Assembly (NCBI GenBank): GCA_002391465.1
Contig: DGFC01000056.1
Span: forward strand, 1 to 9,492
DNA: 9,492 bases
Direction of reading: 5' to 3'
From: Firmicutes bacterium UBA3910
Lineage (GTDB): Bacteria > Bacillota > Limnochordia > Darwinibacteriales > Darwinibacteriaceae
A model generated the notes under the pieces. It searched no databases and had not been told where the DNA came from. It saw nothing but the letters and a program-made list of their open reading frames with translations. This document shows positions 1-5,861 of this stretch, one piece after another. Every line of letters starts with the position of its first letter. The stretch's first letter is position 1. A program made the translations under genes and the position numbers.

Positions 1-19
1 AGATGTGTATGAGAGACAG
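1..19. other. Probable Tn5/Nextera adapter remnant at contig edge
   Basis: The first 19 bases match the Tn5 mosaic end used in Nextera/tagmentation libraries at 18 of 19 positions; the only difference is g instead of a at position 11. Its placement exactly at the edge makes a library artefact far more likely than natural sequence. Genomic sequence should be trusted only from about position 20. The consequence is that the reading frame of the minus-strand gene starting at 28 runs into adapter after three codons. Confidence 0.88.
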
Positions 20-28
20 CTTTTTCAC
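20..28 (-). CDS. Start of an unknown gene, cut by the contig edge (partial)
   Basis: On the minus strand a GTG codon at 28-26 is followed by AAA AAG, giving Met-Lys-Lys, before the sequence becomes adapter. A strong AGGAGG Shine-Dalgarno sequence (complement of 37-42) lies 8 bases before the GTG, which is ideal spacing and is the main support for a real start. An MKK beginning is common in proteins with signal peptides or in membrane proteins, but three codons allow no functional call. The apparent continuation LSLIHI at positions 1-19 is adapter-encoded and should not be translated. Confidence 0.6.
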
Positions 29-36
29 GTCAAGTT

Positions 37-42
37 CCTCCT
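37..42 (-). promoter_or_regulatory. Ribosome binding site for the edge-truncated gene
   Basis: The minus strand reads AGGAGG here, 8 bases before the GTG at 28. It fixes the start of the gene that leaves the window to the left. Confidence 0.65.
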
Positions 43-180
43 TTTTTGTCAGTCTAATACTGTTGAACTTTCAGTAATACTATGGTTGTCTCCAAAGATC
101 ATTATTCATGGAATTTTTTTCCACAAGAAGGTATTAAGCGAAATATCACCGCTGCATTAACTGATACAGAGATTGGATAT

Positions 181-218
181 AAAAAAAGAAGGGAGCCGCT
201 GTTACCAGCGAGACTCCC
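181..218 (-). terminator. Rho-independent terminator (LysR transcript)
   Basis: A hairpin pairs GGGAG (191-195) with CTCCC (214-218) and CGCTG (197-201) with CAGCG (206-210), with a TTAC loop and a small internal bulge. On the minus strand it is followed at once by a T-rich run (complement of 181-190). The run lies on one side only, so it acts on leftward transcription. It probably ends the LysR transcript about 245 bases past that gene's stop and insulates the next leftward gene. Confidence 0.8.
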
Positions 219-461
219 TAACCAAAGCTACATTATTGTCTGAAGCACTTCCTGCGTTATTGCCCGTCTCTCCAGGAAACCGGCTGCTTTTTTCGTTGTG
301 CACTGTAGTTCTTCCAATCATACTACTAGAAGATTTTTTGTAATAGTGGATGAAACAATCTCTAAACAGAGGGATAATCCTACGATTCATGATGGGCGAT
401 AGTCTAGATCGTCTGTCCTAAACCCATTGAGCTCCCAAATATCGCGGGAAAGTTCACTCTT

Positions 462-1376
462 TCACCAGACAGGTGTGTCGCTGCACACCCTAGTCGCCGC
501 TTCCTGCATCATGTGTAAATAATACAGATACTTGTCCGTGTAAGCGCTGTCCTTTAGAAAAACGAAGTTGAACTCCCGCTTTGCTTCAAAGCCCACTATG
601 TCAATTTTGCTCAACTTGCCTAGCTTCAGTTCTTCCTCAGCGACAGTAGAATATAGAAAAGTTATGCCAAGATTGCGACCCACCAGCTTCTTAATGGCTG
701 CCATATTGCCGATTTCAATTATGTTTTGGAAGCTGTCTACTGAGTAGTTGTGCTCTTTCAGGATCAGTTCAAAGATCTCCCGCGTACCTGACCCCTCTTC
801 CCGCAGCACTAAGGTAGTGCCAAACAGATCACCGAAACGAACAGGCCCTTGTGCAAATACCGAATCTTGAGCGCATACTGGGATGAACTCCTCTACACTG
901 AACACCACGGAGTGGTATTTCGATTTATCGATTATCCCTTCGATAAGGGCAAATTCAAGCTCCCCTGCCTGCAGCTTCTCCAAGAGAACCTTACTGTTGT
1001 CAACCTCCATATGGATGTTAAGCCTGGGATCTGCCTGGAGAAGCTCTGCGATTACATTTGGCATCAAATATTCGCCAATGGAGAGGGTCGCGCCAAAGTA
1101 GACATCATCCCTATCGCTTCTCCCGTCATCCATTCTGCGCTGGAAATGTTTGGCATCGGCCGCAATACGTGCCAGCAGATCTCGCAGCTCCTCTCCTGCC
1201 GGAGTGAGACTGAATGTCCTATTCTCATATGTGACAAGCTTCCTACCGTACTTGTCCTCCAAATACTGAATATGCTGGGTTACTGCCGGTTGGGTCATGT
1301 GCAGGCGCTCAGCGGTTTTTGTGTAACTGCCCAGTGAGCAGAGGAGCAAAAATGTTTCATGTCTGAAATCCAGCAG
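462..1376 (-). CDS. LysR-type transcriptional regulator, divergent from YeiH-family exporter
   Basis: This is a DNA-binding regulator of the LysR family, about 304 residues, a normal length. The N-terminal winged helix-turn-helix covers roughly residues 1-65, with the signature TQPAVTQHI around residues 28-36. An effector-binding periplasmic-binding-protein-like domain follows from about residue 90 and contains EGSGTRE near 194-200, a motif common in LysR proteins. The first conventional start (TTG at 1349) would remove helix 1 of the DNA-binding domain. Upstream in frame the sequence reads LDFRHETFLL, which matches the usual LysR N-terminus. An in-frame TAG at 1391-1389 and an AGGAGG 8 bases before CTG at 1376 point to a CTG start there; CTG at 1373 is the alternative. 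It lies back-to-back with a YeiH-type transporter, so it probably controls that gene and itself. By analogy with YeiE the effector may be sulfite or a related anion, but this is inference. Confidence 0.93.
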   Translation of the reverse strand: MLDFRHETFLLLCSLGSYTKTAERLHMTQPAVTQHIQYLEDKYGRKLVTYENRTFSLTPAGEELRDLLARIAADAKHFQRRMDDGRSDRDDVYFGATLSIGEYLMPNVIAELLQADPRLNIHMEVDNSKVLLEKLQAGELEFALIEGIIDKSKYHSVVFSVEEFIPVCAQDSVFAQGPVRFGDLFGTTLVLREEGSGTREIFELILKEHNYSVDSFQNIIEIGNMAAIKKLVGRNLGITFLYSTVAEEELKLGKLSKIDIVGFEAKREFNFVFLKDSAYTDKYLYYLHMMQEAATRVCSDTPVW

Positions 1377-1384
1377 GGCTGTCG

Positions 1385-1390
1385 CCTCCT
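1385..1390 (-). promoter_or_regulatory. Ribosome binding site that sets the LysR CTG start
   Basis: The minus strand reads AGGAGG, with 8 bases to the CTG codon at 1376. No ATG, GTG or TTG lies in frame between the upstream stop (1391-1389) and the TTG at 1349, which is 35 bases from this site and so too far to be served by it. This argues for initiation at CTG 1376 (or 1373). Confidence 0.7.
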
Positions 1391-1391
1391 A

Positions 1392-1456
1392 TAATTAGGG
1401 ATTATGTATGCATAAGATCTTATAATTTAAGTTTATACCAAAAGGATGATACAATC
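1392..1456. promoter_or_regulatory. Divergent control region with LysR-type dyads
   Basis: The AT-rich region between the divergent genes holds three overlapping dyads: TTATG-N4-CATAA (1402-1415), the perfect palindrome ATAAGATCTTAT (1412-1423), and TATAA-N7-TTATA (1421-1437). The last contains the T-N11-A pattern (T1423, A1435) typical of LysR binding boxes and is the best operator candidate. A TATAAT at 1421-1426 and a TACAAT at 1450-1455 are possible -10 boxes for the exporter. Neither has a good -35, which fits a promoter that depends on an activator. Which dyad is bound is inference. Confidence 0.5.
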
Positions 1457-1465
1457 AAGTTGAAC

Positions 1466-1472
1466 GAGGAGG
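1466..1472 (+). promoter_or_regulatory. Ribosome binding site that sets the YeiH start
   Basis: GAGGAGG lies 8 bases before ATG 1481. An in-frame TTG at 1460 precedes this site and has no Shine-Dalgarno of its own, so ATG 1481 is preferred. Confidence 0.75.
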
Positions 1473-1480
1473 AACTATTC

Positions 1481-2500
1481 ATGACAAGATACGCAGCAAT
1501 TATTCCCGGTATTATTCTTTGTTTAGGTGTGGCCCTTGCGGCGGTCCTAATCAACAGCATCATGCCTGTAGACCTCCTGGGTATCGCGTTAGTATCCCTT
1601 ATTCTAGGGATGCTGCTGAACCCAGTAATCTCACGGCAGCAAGTCTTTCACCGAGGCGTCGACTGGACGTCCAAACTGATCCTAAGGGCAGGAATCATCC
1701 TGACTGGCATCTCTTTAAGTTTTGCCCAAGTTGTGCAGGCGGGTAAGTACGCCCTTCTGTTGATGGTGTTTACCCTTTCCACCGCCTTTGGTGTAGGTAT
1801 CCTCTGCCGGAAAATCTTCAAGATAGACTGGAAACTGTCCAGCCTCTTGTCCGTGAGTACTGCCATCTGCGGCGGCACCGCGGTCGCCACGGTTGGTCCG
1901 GTAATTGAGGCTAAGGAAAAGGAAATTGCCTATGCTTTATCCGCCACCTTTGTTTTTGACCTCCTAACCGTGATTCTCTTCCCCTGGGTAGGTAAACTCC
2001 TGGGCATGAGCGACACCGGCTTCGGGCTCTGGGTAGGTACATCGGTGAACGACACGTCTTCCGTGATCGCCGCAGGCTATGCCTTCTCTGATGCAGCAGG
2101 TGCCTTGGCCACAATCGTCAAATTGACCCGTACATTATTTATTGTCCCCATTGTCCTTATCTTTGCCTGGATCCACGCCAAAAAGAAAGTGGCAGGTGGT
2201 GAAGTGGGCGAAATGGCTAAAATTAGGGTGCGGGATATCTTCCCCTGGTTCATCCTCGGCTTCCTGTTCATGGTAGGTGTACGCAGCACCGGCCTGCTCT
2301 CAGCAGGTGCAGTTGCCACAACTGGTAACCTAGCCAAGTTCCTCTTGGCGGCAGCCTTGGGAGCGATCGGCATGAAGACCAGTTTCCAGGAAGTTGCTGG
2401 TGTAGGTATTAAACCCATGATTGCCGGAGTCATCATAGACTCTTCTGTAGTTGTAGTTGCGCTATTTGCCCAAGCAGCGATTCTACGCCTGATTCCGTAG
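1481..2500 (+). CDS. YeiH-family putative sulfate/anion exporter (UPF0324)
   Basis: This is an integral membrane protein of 339 residues, the usual length for the YeiH/UPF0324 family, annotated as putative sulfate exporters. Family landmarks visible are ICGGTAVATVGPVI (129-142), the acidic/lysine stretch EAKEKE just after it, the highly characteristic GTSVNDTSSVIAAGY (186-200) and VKLTRT (213-218). About ten hydrophobic segments cover the chain, from residues 4-28 to 313-337. Substrate and direction are not proven for most family members; sulfite or sulfate efflux is the usual inference. Divergent pairing with a LysR regulator matches the enterobacterial yeiE/yeiH locus, where YeiE responds to sulfite. 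The start is chosen from the GAGGAGG at 1466. The stop is TAG at 2498-2500; the nearest plus-strand terminator is about 155 bases downstream. Confidence 0.92.
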   Translation: MTRYAAIIPGIILCLGVALAAVLINSIMPVDLLGIALVSLILGMLLNPVISRQQVFHRGVDWTSKLILRAGIILTGISLSFAQVVQAGKYALLLMVFTLSTAFGVGILCRKIFKIDWKLSSLLSVSTAICGGTAVATVGPVIEAKEKEIAYALSATFVFDLLTVILFPWVGKLLGMSDTGFGLWVGTSVNDTSSVIAAGYAFSDAAGALATIVKLTRTLFIVPIVLIFAWIHAKKKVAGGEVGEMAKIRVRDIFPWFILGFLFMVGVRSTGLLSAGAVATTGNLAKFLLAAALGAIGMKTSFQEVAGVGIKPMIAGVIIDSSVVVVALFAQAAILRLIP

Positions 2501-2532
2501 CAAACAACTCCGGCATCTCATGGCATCCTGTA

Positions 2533-2615
2533 GGGACCGGAAAAGCAGTCGACTCAAACCAACATCTTTCCCTTGACGATGTACTTCTTTCCAATACCGG
2601 CTGCTTTCCGGTCCC
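2533..2615. repeat. Long-armed inverted repeat / possible structured RNA
   Basis: The left arm (2533-2548) and right arm (2601-2615) are complementary over 15 pairs, with one extra A in the left arm. They enclose 52 bases that carry a small inner dyad, ACATC (2562-2566) with GATGT (2578-2582). As plus-strand RNA this could form a long stem in the 3' tail of the exporter mRNA, upstream of the true terminator. There is no T-run directly after the right arm, so it is not itself a standard terminator. No target-site duplication is evident at its ends. Confidence 0.55.
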
Positions 2616-2655
2616 CCTCATTCAGTTTCTTCTTTCTTCCATCCTGAAAATAGAC

Positions 2656-2699
2656 GCGACTATTGGCAAGCATCGCACCCCCAATAGTCGCTCTTTTTT
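2656..2699 (+). terminator. Rho-independent terminator (YeiH-family gene)
   Basis: A perfect 11-bp stem pairs 2656-2666 with 2681-2691 around a 14-base loop, followed by TCTTTTTT. It acts on rightward transcription and is the likely end of the exporter transcript. Confidence 0.88.
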
Positions 2700-2795
2700 A
2701 TCTCCTTCCTTAACAGCTCTGACTTGCCCCTTTATTGTTTGCGTTTGCGCCCTAAAGAACTAGGTTTCCACAAGATCGTTCTCTGCCCAGATATC

Positions 2796-2829
2796 AAAAA
2801 CCGCTGACGTGCACACACGCGTCAGCGGT
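2796..2829 (-). terminator. Rho-independent terminator (pyrophosphatase gene)
   Basis: A perfect 10-bp stem pairs ACCGCTGACG (2800-2809) with CGTCAGCGGT (2820-2829). On the minus strand it is followed by five Ts (complement of 2796-2800), about 28 bases past the pyrophosphatase stop. A weaker T-rich stretch on the other side could give some bidirectional activity. Confidence 0.85.
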
Positions 2830-2856
2830 CTTCAGTTTTAAACCCTACTCAACGAA

Positions 2857-5025
2857 CTAAAAGAAACTGGCCAACCAGCTGAACAGGTTGAACTTGGAGA
2901 AAATGGCCACGCCAATCAGGGAGATGGTGGACATGATTTTGATCAAAATGTCCAGCGAAGGCCCAACTGTATCTTTGAGGGGGTCACCTACCGTATCACC
3001 CACAATGGCTGCAGCATGAGTATCGCCGCCCCTTTCATGGCCTTCCAAAGCACCCGATTCGATATACTTCTTACCATTGTCCCAAGCGCCACCGGCGTTA
3101 CCTGTGTAAAGGGCCAGCATAATCGCTGACATGATCGAACCGATCAACACACCACCAACGAAATTGGCGCCAAACACAAATCCACCCAGGAGTGGAAAGG
3201 CAACAGCCATGTACGAAGGCAGCTTCATCTCCTGCAGCGCACCCTCGGAAGCGATGGCAATACAGGAGTTGACGTCCGGCTCTTCCGTGCCATCGAGAAT
3301 ACCGGGTTTCTCCCTGAACTGACGGCGTACTTCGTCAACCATTTTCCGTGCTGCCTTAGTCACTGACTCAATCAGCATACCGGAGAAGAAATACGGCAGC
3401 GCAGTTCCTACCATGGCGCCTACCAGGGTCATGGGATTGATGATATCAAGCAGCGGGTCCACCTCTGGCGGTGAGAAGGAGAAAATATAGGCAACCATCA
3501 GGGAAGTGGCAGCTAAAGCCGCAGAACCGATGGCGAAGCCCTTACCGATGGCAGCGGTTGTGTTGCCCACTGAGTCAAGCTTGTCCGTTATATCCCTAAC
3601 TTCATCATCCAGCTTGCTCATTTCTGCAATACCGCCGGCGTTATCAGAGATGGGACCATACGTATCAACTGTAACTGTAGTGGTAACGAAGGAGAGCATA
3701 CCGACTGCTGCCATGGCTATCCCGTACATTCCGGCCGCACCGTAGGCTGCGATCACTGTTGAACCAAGCACTAAGACCGGAAGCATGGTGGATCGCATAC
3801 CCACCGCCATACCCTGGGTTATGGTTAAGGCCGGCCCCTCGGTACTGGCAGCAGCAATGCTCTGGGTTGGTTTGAAATCGTAACTGGTGTAGTACTCGGC
3901 AATGAAACCGATTACAACTCCGGCCACAATGCCTAACACTGCAGCAACCCAAGGAGAGAATGTCCCCAGGTTAAAAGCAAGGCCGGTCAAATCTTCACCG
4001 CCGAACATGATCCAGCAGCCTATGCCGGAAAGCACGATTGTGAGGCCGGCAGAGACCCAGGTGGAAATGTTGAGCTCGCGGTGGGGATCCTCAGACAGTT
4101 CCTTCAGGATTATGTAAGCAATACCGACGATACAGGCGAGAACACCCAAACCGGCGACGACCACCGGGTACATGAACATTCTTTGCAGTGCAGTCTGGGT
4201 CATCCCACTGCCTTTGGCCTCGCTGGAGAGGAACAAATGGAAGGCTAGAATAACTGCGGATGAAATGGCACCCACAAAACTCTCCAACAGGTCAGAACCA
4301 AGGCCGGCCACGTCCCCTACGTTGTCGCCGACGTTGTCCGCGATAGTGGCAGGGTTACGGGGATCGTCTTCGGGAATACCCGCTTCTACCTTACCCACTA
4401 GGTCAGCTCCCATGTCAGCCGCCTTAGTGTAGATGCCGCCTCCCACCCGGAAGAACATGGCGATAATCGAGCAACCCAGAGCGTAACCGGAAATGGTCAT
4501 GGTGAAGGGAGAAAAATCGATTCCCAACCAGTTTCGATAGAGGTAGACGTTTTCAACAGACAGCTGTTTGAGGAGTACCCCAAAGACTACATACACTATG
4601 ACCAGGCCTAACAGGGCAAAGCCCCCTACGCAGAGACCCATGACGGAACCGCCCTTGAAAGCCACCTTCAGCGTCTGTCCTAATTTTTTCGTAGTTCGGG
4701 CCGTATTAGATACCCGCACATTGGCATATGTAGCGATCCGCATACCCACCACTGCGGCCAGCGAACTCATGGTTGCACCGATTAAAAACGCCACACCTAC
4801 ATACCAACCAACAAGTATACCCATCAACACAGCGACGACTAAGGCGATCATGGCAATAATCCGAAACTCATAATTCAGAAACGTTACTGCACCCATGCGA
4901 ATCCGGGCTGCAATTTCCTTCATTAAATCTGTGCCTTCGTCGACCTTCTTAACAGAGTAGAAATTGAGGCCTGCGTACACTAGGGCTAAAACACTGGCAA
5001 TAAACACCAACACAAGCCAAGCCAT
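2857..5025 (-). CDS. hppA: Membrane-bound K+-dependent ion-translocating pyrophosphatase
   Basis: This multi-pass membrane enzyme hydrolyses pyrophosphate and pumps H+ and/or Na+ across the membrane. It has 722 residues, typical for the family. The substrate-binding segment GGGIYTKAADMGADLVGKVE (195-214) is followed by EDDPRNPATIADNVGDNVGDVAG (219-241), whose aspartates bind Mg-pyrophosphate. Other landmarks are DTYGPISDNAGGIAEM (454-469) and GDTVGDPLKDT (676-686) with the core lysine K684. GNTTAAIGKG (487-496) has Ala491 and Gly494 where potassium-independent enzymes have Lys and Thr, so the enzyme should need K+. Asp245 and Glu248 in GSDLLES correspond to the ion-gate pair of helix 6; the glutamate position is that used by Na+ pumps and K+-dependent H+ pumps, so ion choice is unresolved. 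ATG is supported by AAGGAAG 9 bases upstream. The gene appears monocistronic and probably recovers energy from biosynthetic pyrophosphate. Confidence 0.98.
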   Translation of the reverse strand: MAWLVLVFIASVLALVYAGLNFYSVKKVDEGTDLMKEIAARIRMGAVTFLNYEFRIIAMIALVVAVLMGILVGWYVGVAFLIGATMSSLAAVVGMRIATYANVRVSNTARTTKKLGQTLKVAFKGGSVMGLCVGGFALLGLVIVYVVFGVLLKQLSVENVYLYRNWLGIDFSPFTMTISGYALGCSIIAMFFRVGGGIYTKAADMGADLVGKVEAGIPEDDPRNPATIADNVGDNVGDVAGLGSDLLESFVGAISSAVILAFHLFLSSEAKGSGMTQTALQRMFMYPVVVAGLGVLACIVGIAYIILKELSEDPHRELNISTWVSAGLTIVLSGIGCWIMFGGEDLTGLAFNLGTFSPWVAAVLGIVAGVVIGFIAEYYTSYDFKPTQSIAAASTEGPALTITQGMAVGMRSTMLPVLVLGSTVIAAYGAAGMYGIAMAAVGMLSFVTTTVTVDTYGPISDNAGGIAEMSKLDDEVRDITDKLDSVGNTTAAIGKGFAIGSAALAATSLMVAYIFSFSPPEVDPLLDIINPMTLVGAMVGTALPYFFSGMLIESVTKAARKMVDEVRRQFREKPGILDGTEEPDVNSCIAIASEGALQEMKLPSYMAVAFPLLGGFVFGANFVGGVLIGSIMSAIMLALYTGNAGGAWDNGKKYIESGALEGHERGGDTHAAAIVGDTVGDPLKDTVGPSLDILIKIMSTISLIGVAIFSKFNLFSWLASFF

Positions 5026-5229
5026 TGTACATCACTTCCTTTTTTTTGACGTTATGATTTTTCACTATGCCCGAGGCTGAGATTAGGTGGGTATACTCGC
5101 AGGCACTTAAGTAATATATTAACATTTACCGACCTTAATTTAAAGACCTAAGCACAAATTGGCCTAGAAATATCACTTGTTAACAACGGAGTACGGCAAA
5201 ATATCCCGTCTACAATATATTACTCAAAT

Positions 5230-5253
5230 AAAAAAGTGCCACCGAAGCGGCAC
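5230..5253 (-). terminator. Rho-independent terminator (VOC-family gene)
   Basis: A stem pairs GTGCC (5236-5240) with GGCAC (5249-5253) and extends by C-G and G-T pairs to a four-base loop, TTCG on the minus strand. It is followed on the minus strand by TTTTTT (complement of 5230-5235). It lies about 20 bases past the VOC stop and insulates that gene from the pyrophosphatase gene. Confidence 0.85.
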
Positions 5254-5272
5254 ACAGTAATTCACTAAGCTA

Positions 5273-5644
5273 CTACTCCACGGTGGATAAGCAAAAGGGA
5301 TGTCCGGCAGGGTCAAACATGACAGTGGAGGAGTCATAGTACTGCACCTCTGCTTTTTTGGCACCGCACTTCGTCGCATGCTCCACCGCCTTTTCCAGGT
5401 CATCAACCTCAAAGTCCAGGTGCAACATCTGCTGCTGCTCCCCCTCCTGCCACGGCCAGACCGGGGGAACGTACTCTTCCACCCTTTGAAACGCTAGAAT
5501 GATGCCCTGCGGGGTGTGGATACCTGCCCAGTTCCCGCTGGAGATGGTCTTCTCCAGGCCAAGCAGTTCAACGTAAAAATCAGCTAGCTCGTCTGGGTCC
5601 CTACAATCAAGGGCGACTCCTATAATGGATGAGACAAACTTCAT
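5273..5644 (-). CDS. VOC superfamily (glyoxalase-like) protein
   Basis: This is a small cytoplasmic protein of 123 residues, one vicinal-oxygen-chelate unit of paired beta-alpha-beta-beta-beta modules. The opening IIGVALDCRDPDELADFYVELLGL (7-30), the central LHLDFEVDDLEKAVEHATKCGA (74-95) and the closing MFDPAGHPFCL (109-119) are characteristic of the glyoxalase-like group. His75 and His115 sit at places where this superfamily often has metal ligands, but the usual first ligand near residue 10 is not a histidine here, so metal binding is uncertain. The substrate is unknown; relatives include glyoxalase I, dioxygenases and antibiotic-binding proteins. The ATG is preceded by a GAGGGGG-type Shine-Dalgarno sequence at 8 bases. 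It lies 217 bases downstream of the sugar kinase on the same strand with no clear terminator between them, so it could share that transcript. Confidence 0.88.
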   Translation of the reverse strand: MKFVSSIIGVALDCRDPDELADFYVELLGLEKTISSGNWAGIHTPQGIILAFQRVEEYVPPVWPWQEGEQQQMLHLDFEVDDLEKAVEHATKCGAKKAEVQYYDSSTVMFDPAGHPFCLSTVE

Positions 5645-5861
5645 GACTCGATCCCCCTCTCACAAATAAGGATCTTCAACTTTTCGAATGGGGCGAATAT
5701 CTGCCACGGTACTTTCCAAGGATTAGGTATATATCTCTGGAGGCTCGAACTCCTCTAGCTGTTTCGGGATACGCCTTCTTTCAACACATCGCTGACGGAC
5801 TGTGCGCTGCCGATCATTTCACACTCCATATACTATTCCCTTTCGCAAGGTCTTTCTTAGG

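Larger units (their letters stand above)
29..461. other. Gene-free stretch: leader of left gene and tail of LysR transcript
   Basis: This 433-base stretch is AT-rich on its left half. It contains the 5' leader and presumably the promoter of the minus-strand gene starting at 28, but I cannot place -35/-10 boxes convincingly. A small dyad, TGGAA-N5-TTCCA, lies at 109-123. A minus-strand terminator at 181-218 separates that leader from the 3' tail of the LysR transcript (219-461). A 62-codon minus-strand open frame at 202-390 has no Shine-Dalgarno sequence, low-complexity Ser/Asn/Arg-rich content and a stop inside the terminator loop, so I do not call it a gene. Confidence 0.6.
2501..2856. other. 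Gene-free stretch between convergent genes
   Basis: This 356-base gap separates the convergent YeiH-family exporter and pyrophosphatase genes. It contains a large inverted repeat (2533-2615), a plus-strand terminator (2656-2699) and a minus-strand terminator (2796-2829). I see no supported coding region; an antisense open frame at 2433-2621 is only partly in the gap and has no family resemblance. The 2700-2795 part holds nothing I recognise. Confidence 0.65.

Noticed and set aside
202..390. 62-codon minus-strand open frame in the left gap
   Set aside because: No Shine-Dalgarno before its ATG, biased Ser/Asn/Arg composition, no family resemblance, and its stop lies inside the terminator loop. 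It is more likely the untranslated tail of the LysR transcript.
849..1337. 162-codon plus-strand frame inside the LysR gene
   Set aside because: Fully antisense to a well-supported LysR coding region, with no domain resemblance; a shadow frame.
1791..2409. Repeated GGTGTAGGTAT at about 1791 and 2399
   Set aside because: Both are in coding sequence for Gly-Val-Gly stretches of the transporter; codon use of similar peptides explains it.
2533..2615. Interpretation of the inverted repeat as an insertion element with terminal repeats
   Set aside because: No transposase, no visible target-site duplication and only 83 bases; retained only as a structured repeat of unknown role.
5050..5106. Possible TPP riboswitch suggested by a GGCTGAGA-like motif on the plus strand
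   Set aside because: The second conserved half (ACCC...GAACCTGATC) is absent and no plus-strand gene follows.
5112..5121. TAATATATTA palindrome upstream of the pyrophosphatase gene
   Set aside because: Very short and AT-only in an AT-rich leader; not enough to call an operator or promoter.
5755..5829. 24-codon minus-strand frame (MECEMIGSAQ...) after the sugar kinase, preceded by a weak AAAGGGA
   Set aside because: Too short and unsupported; no recognisable family and a weak ribosome site. Conservation in relatives would be needed to call it.
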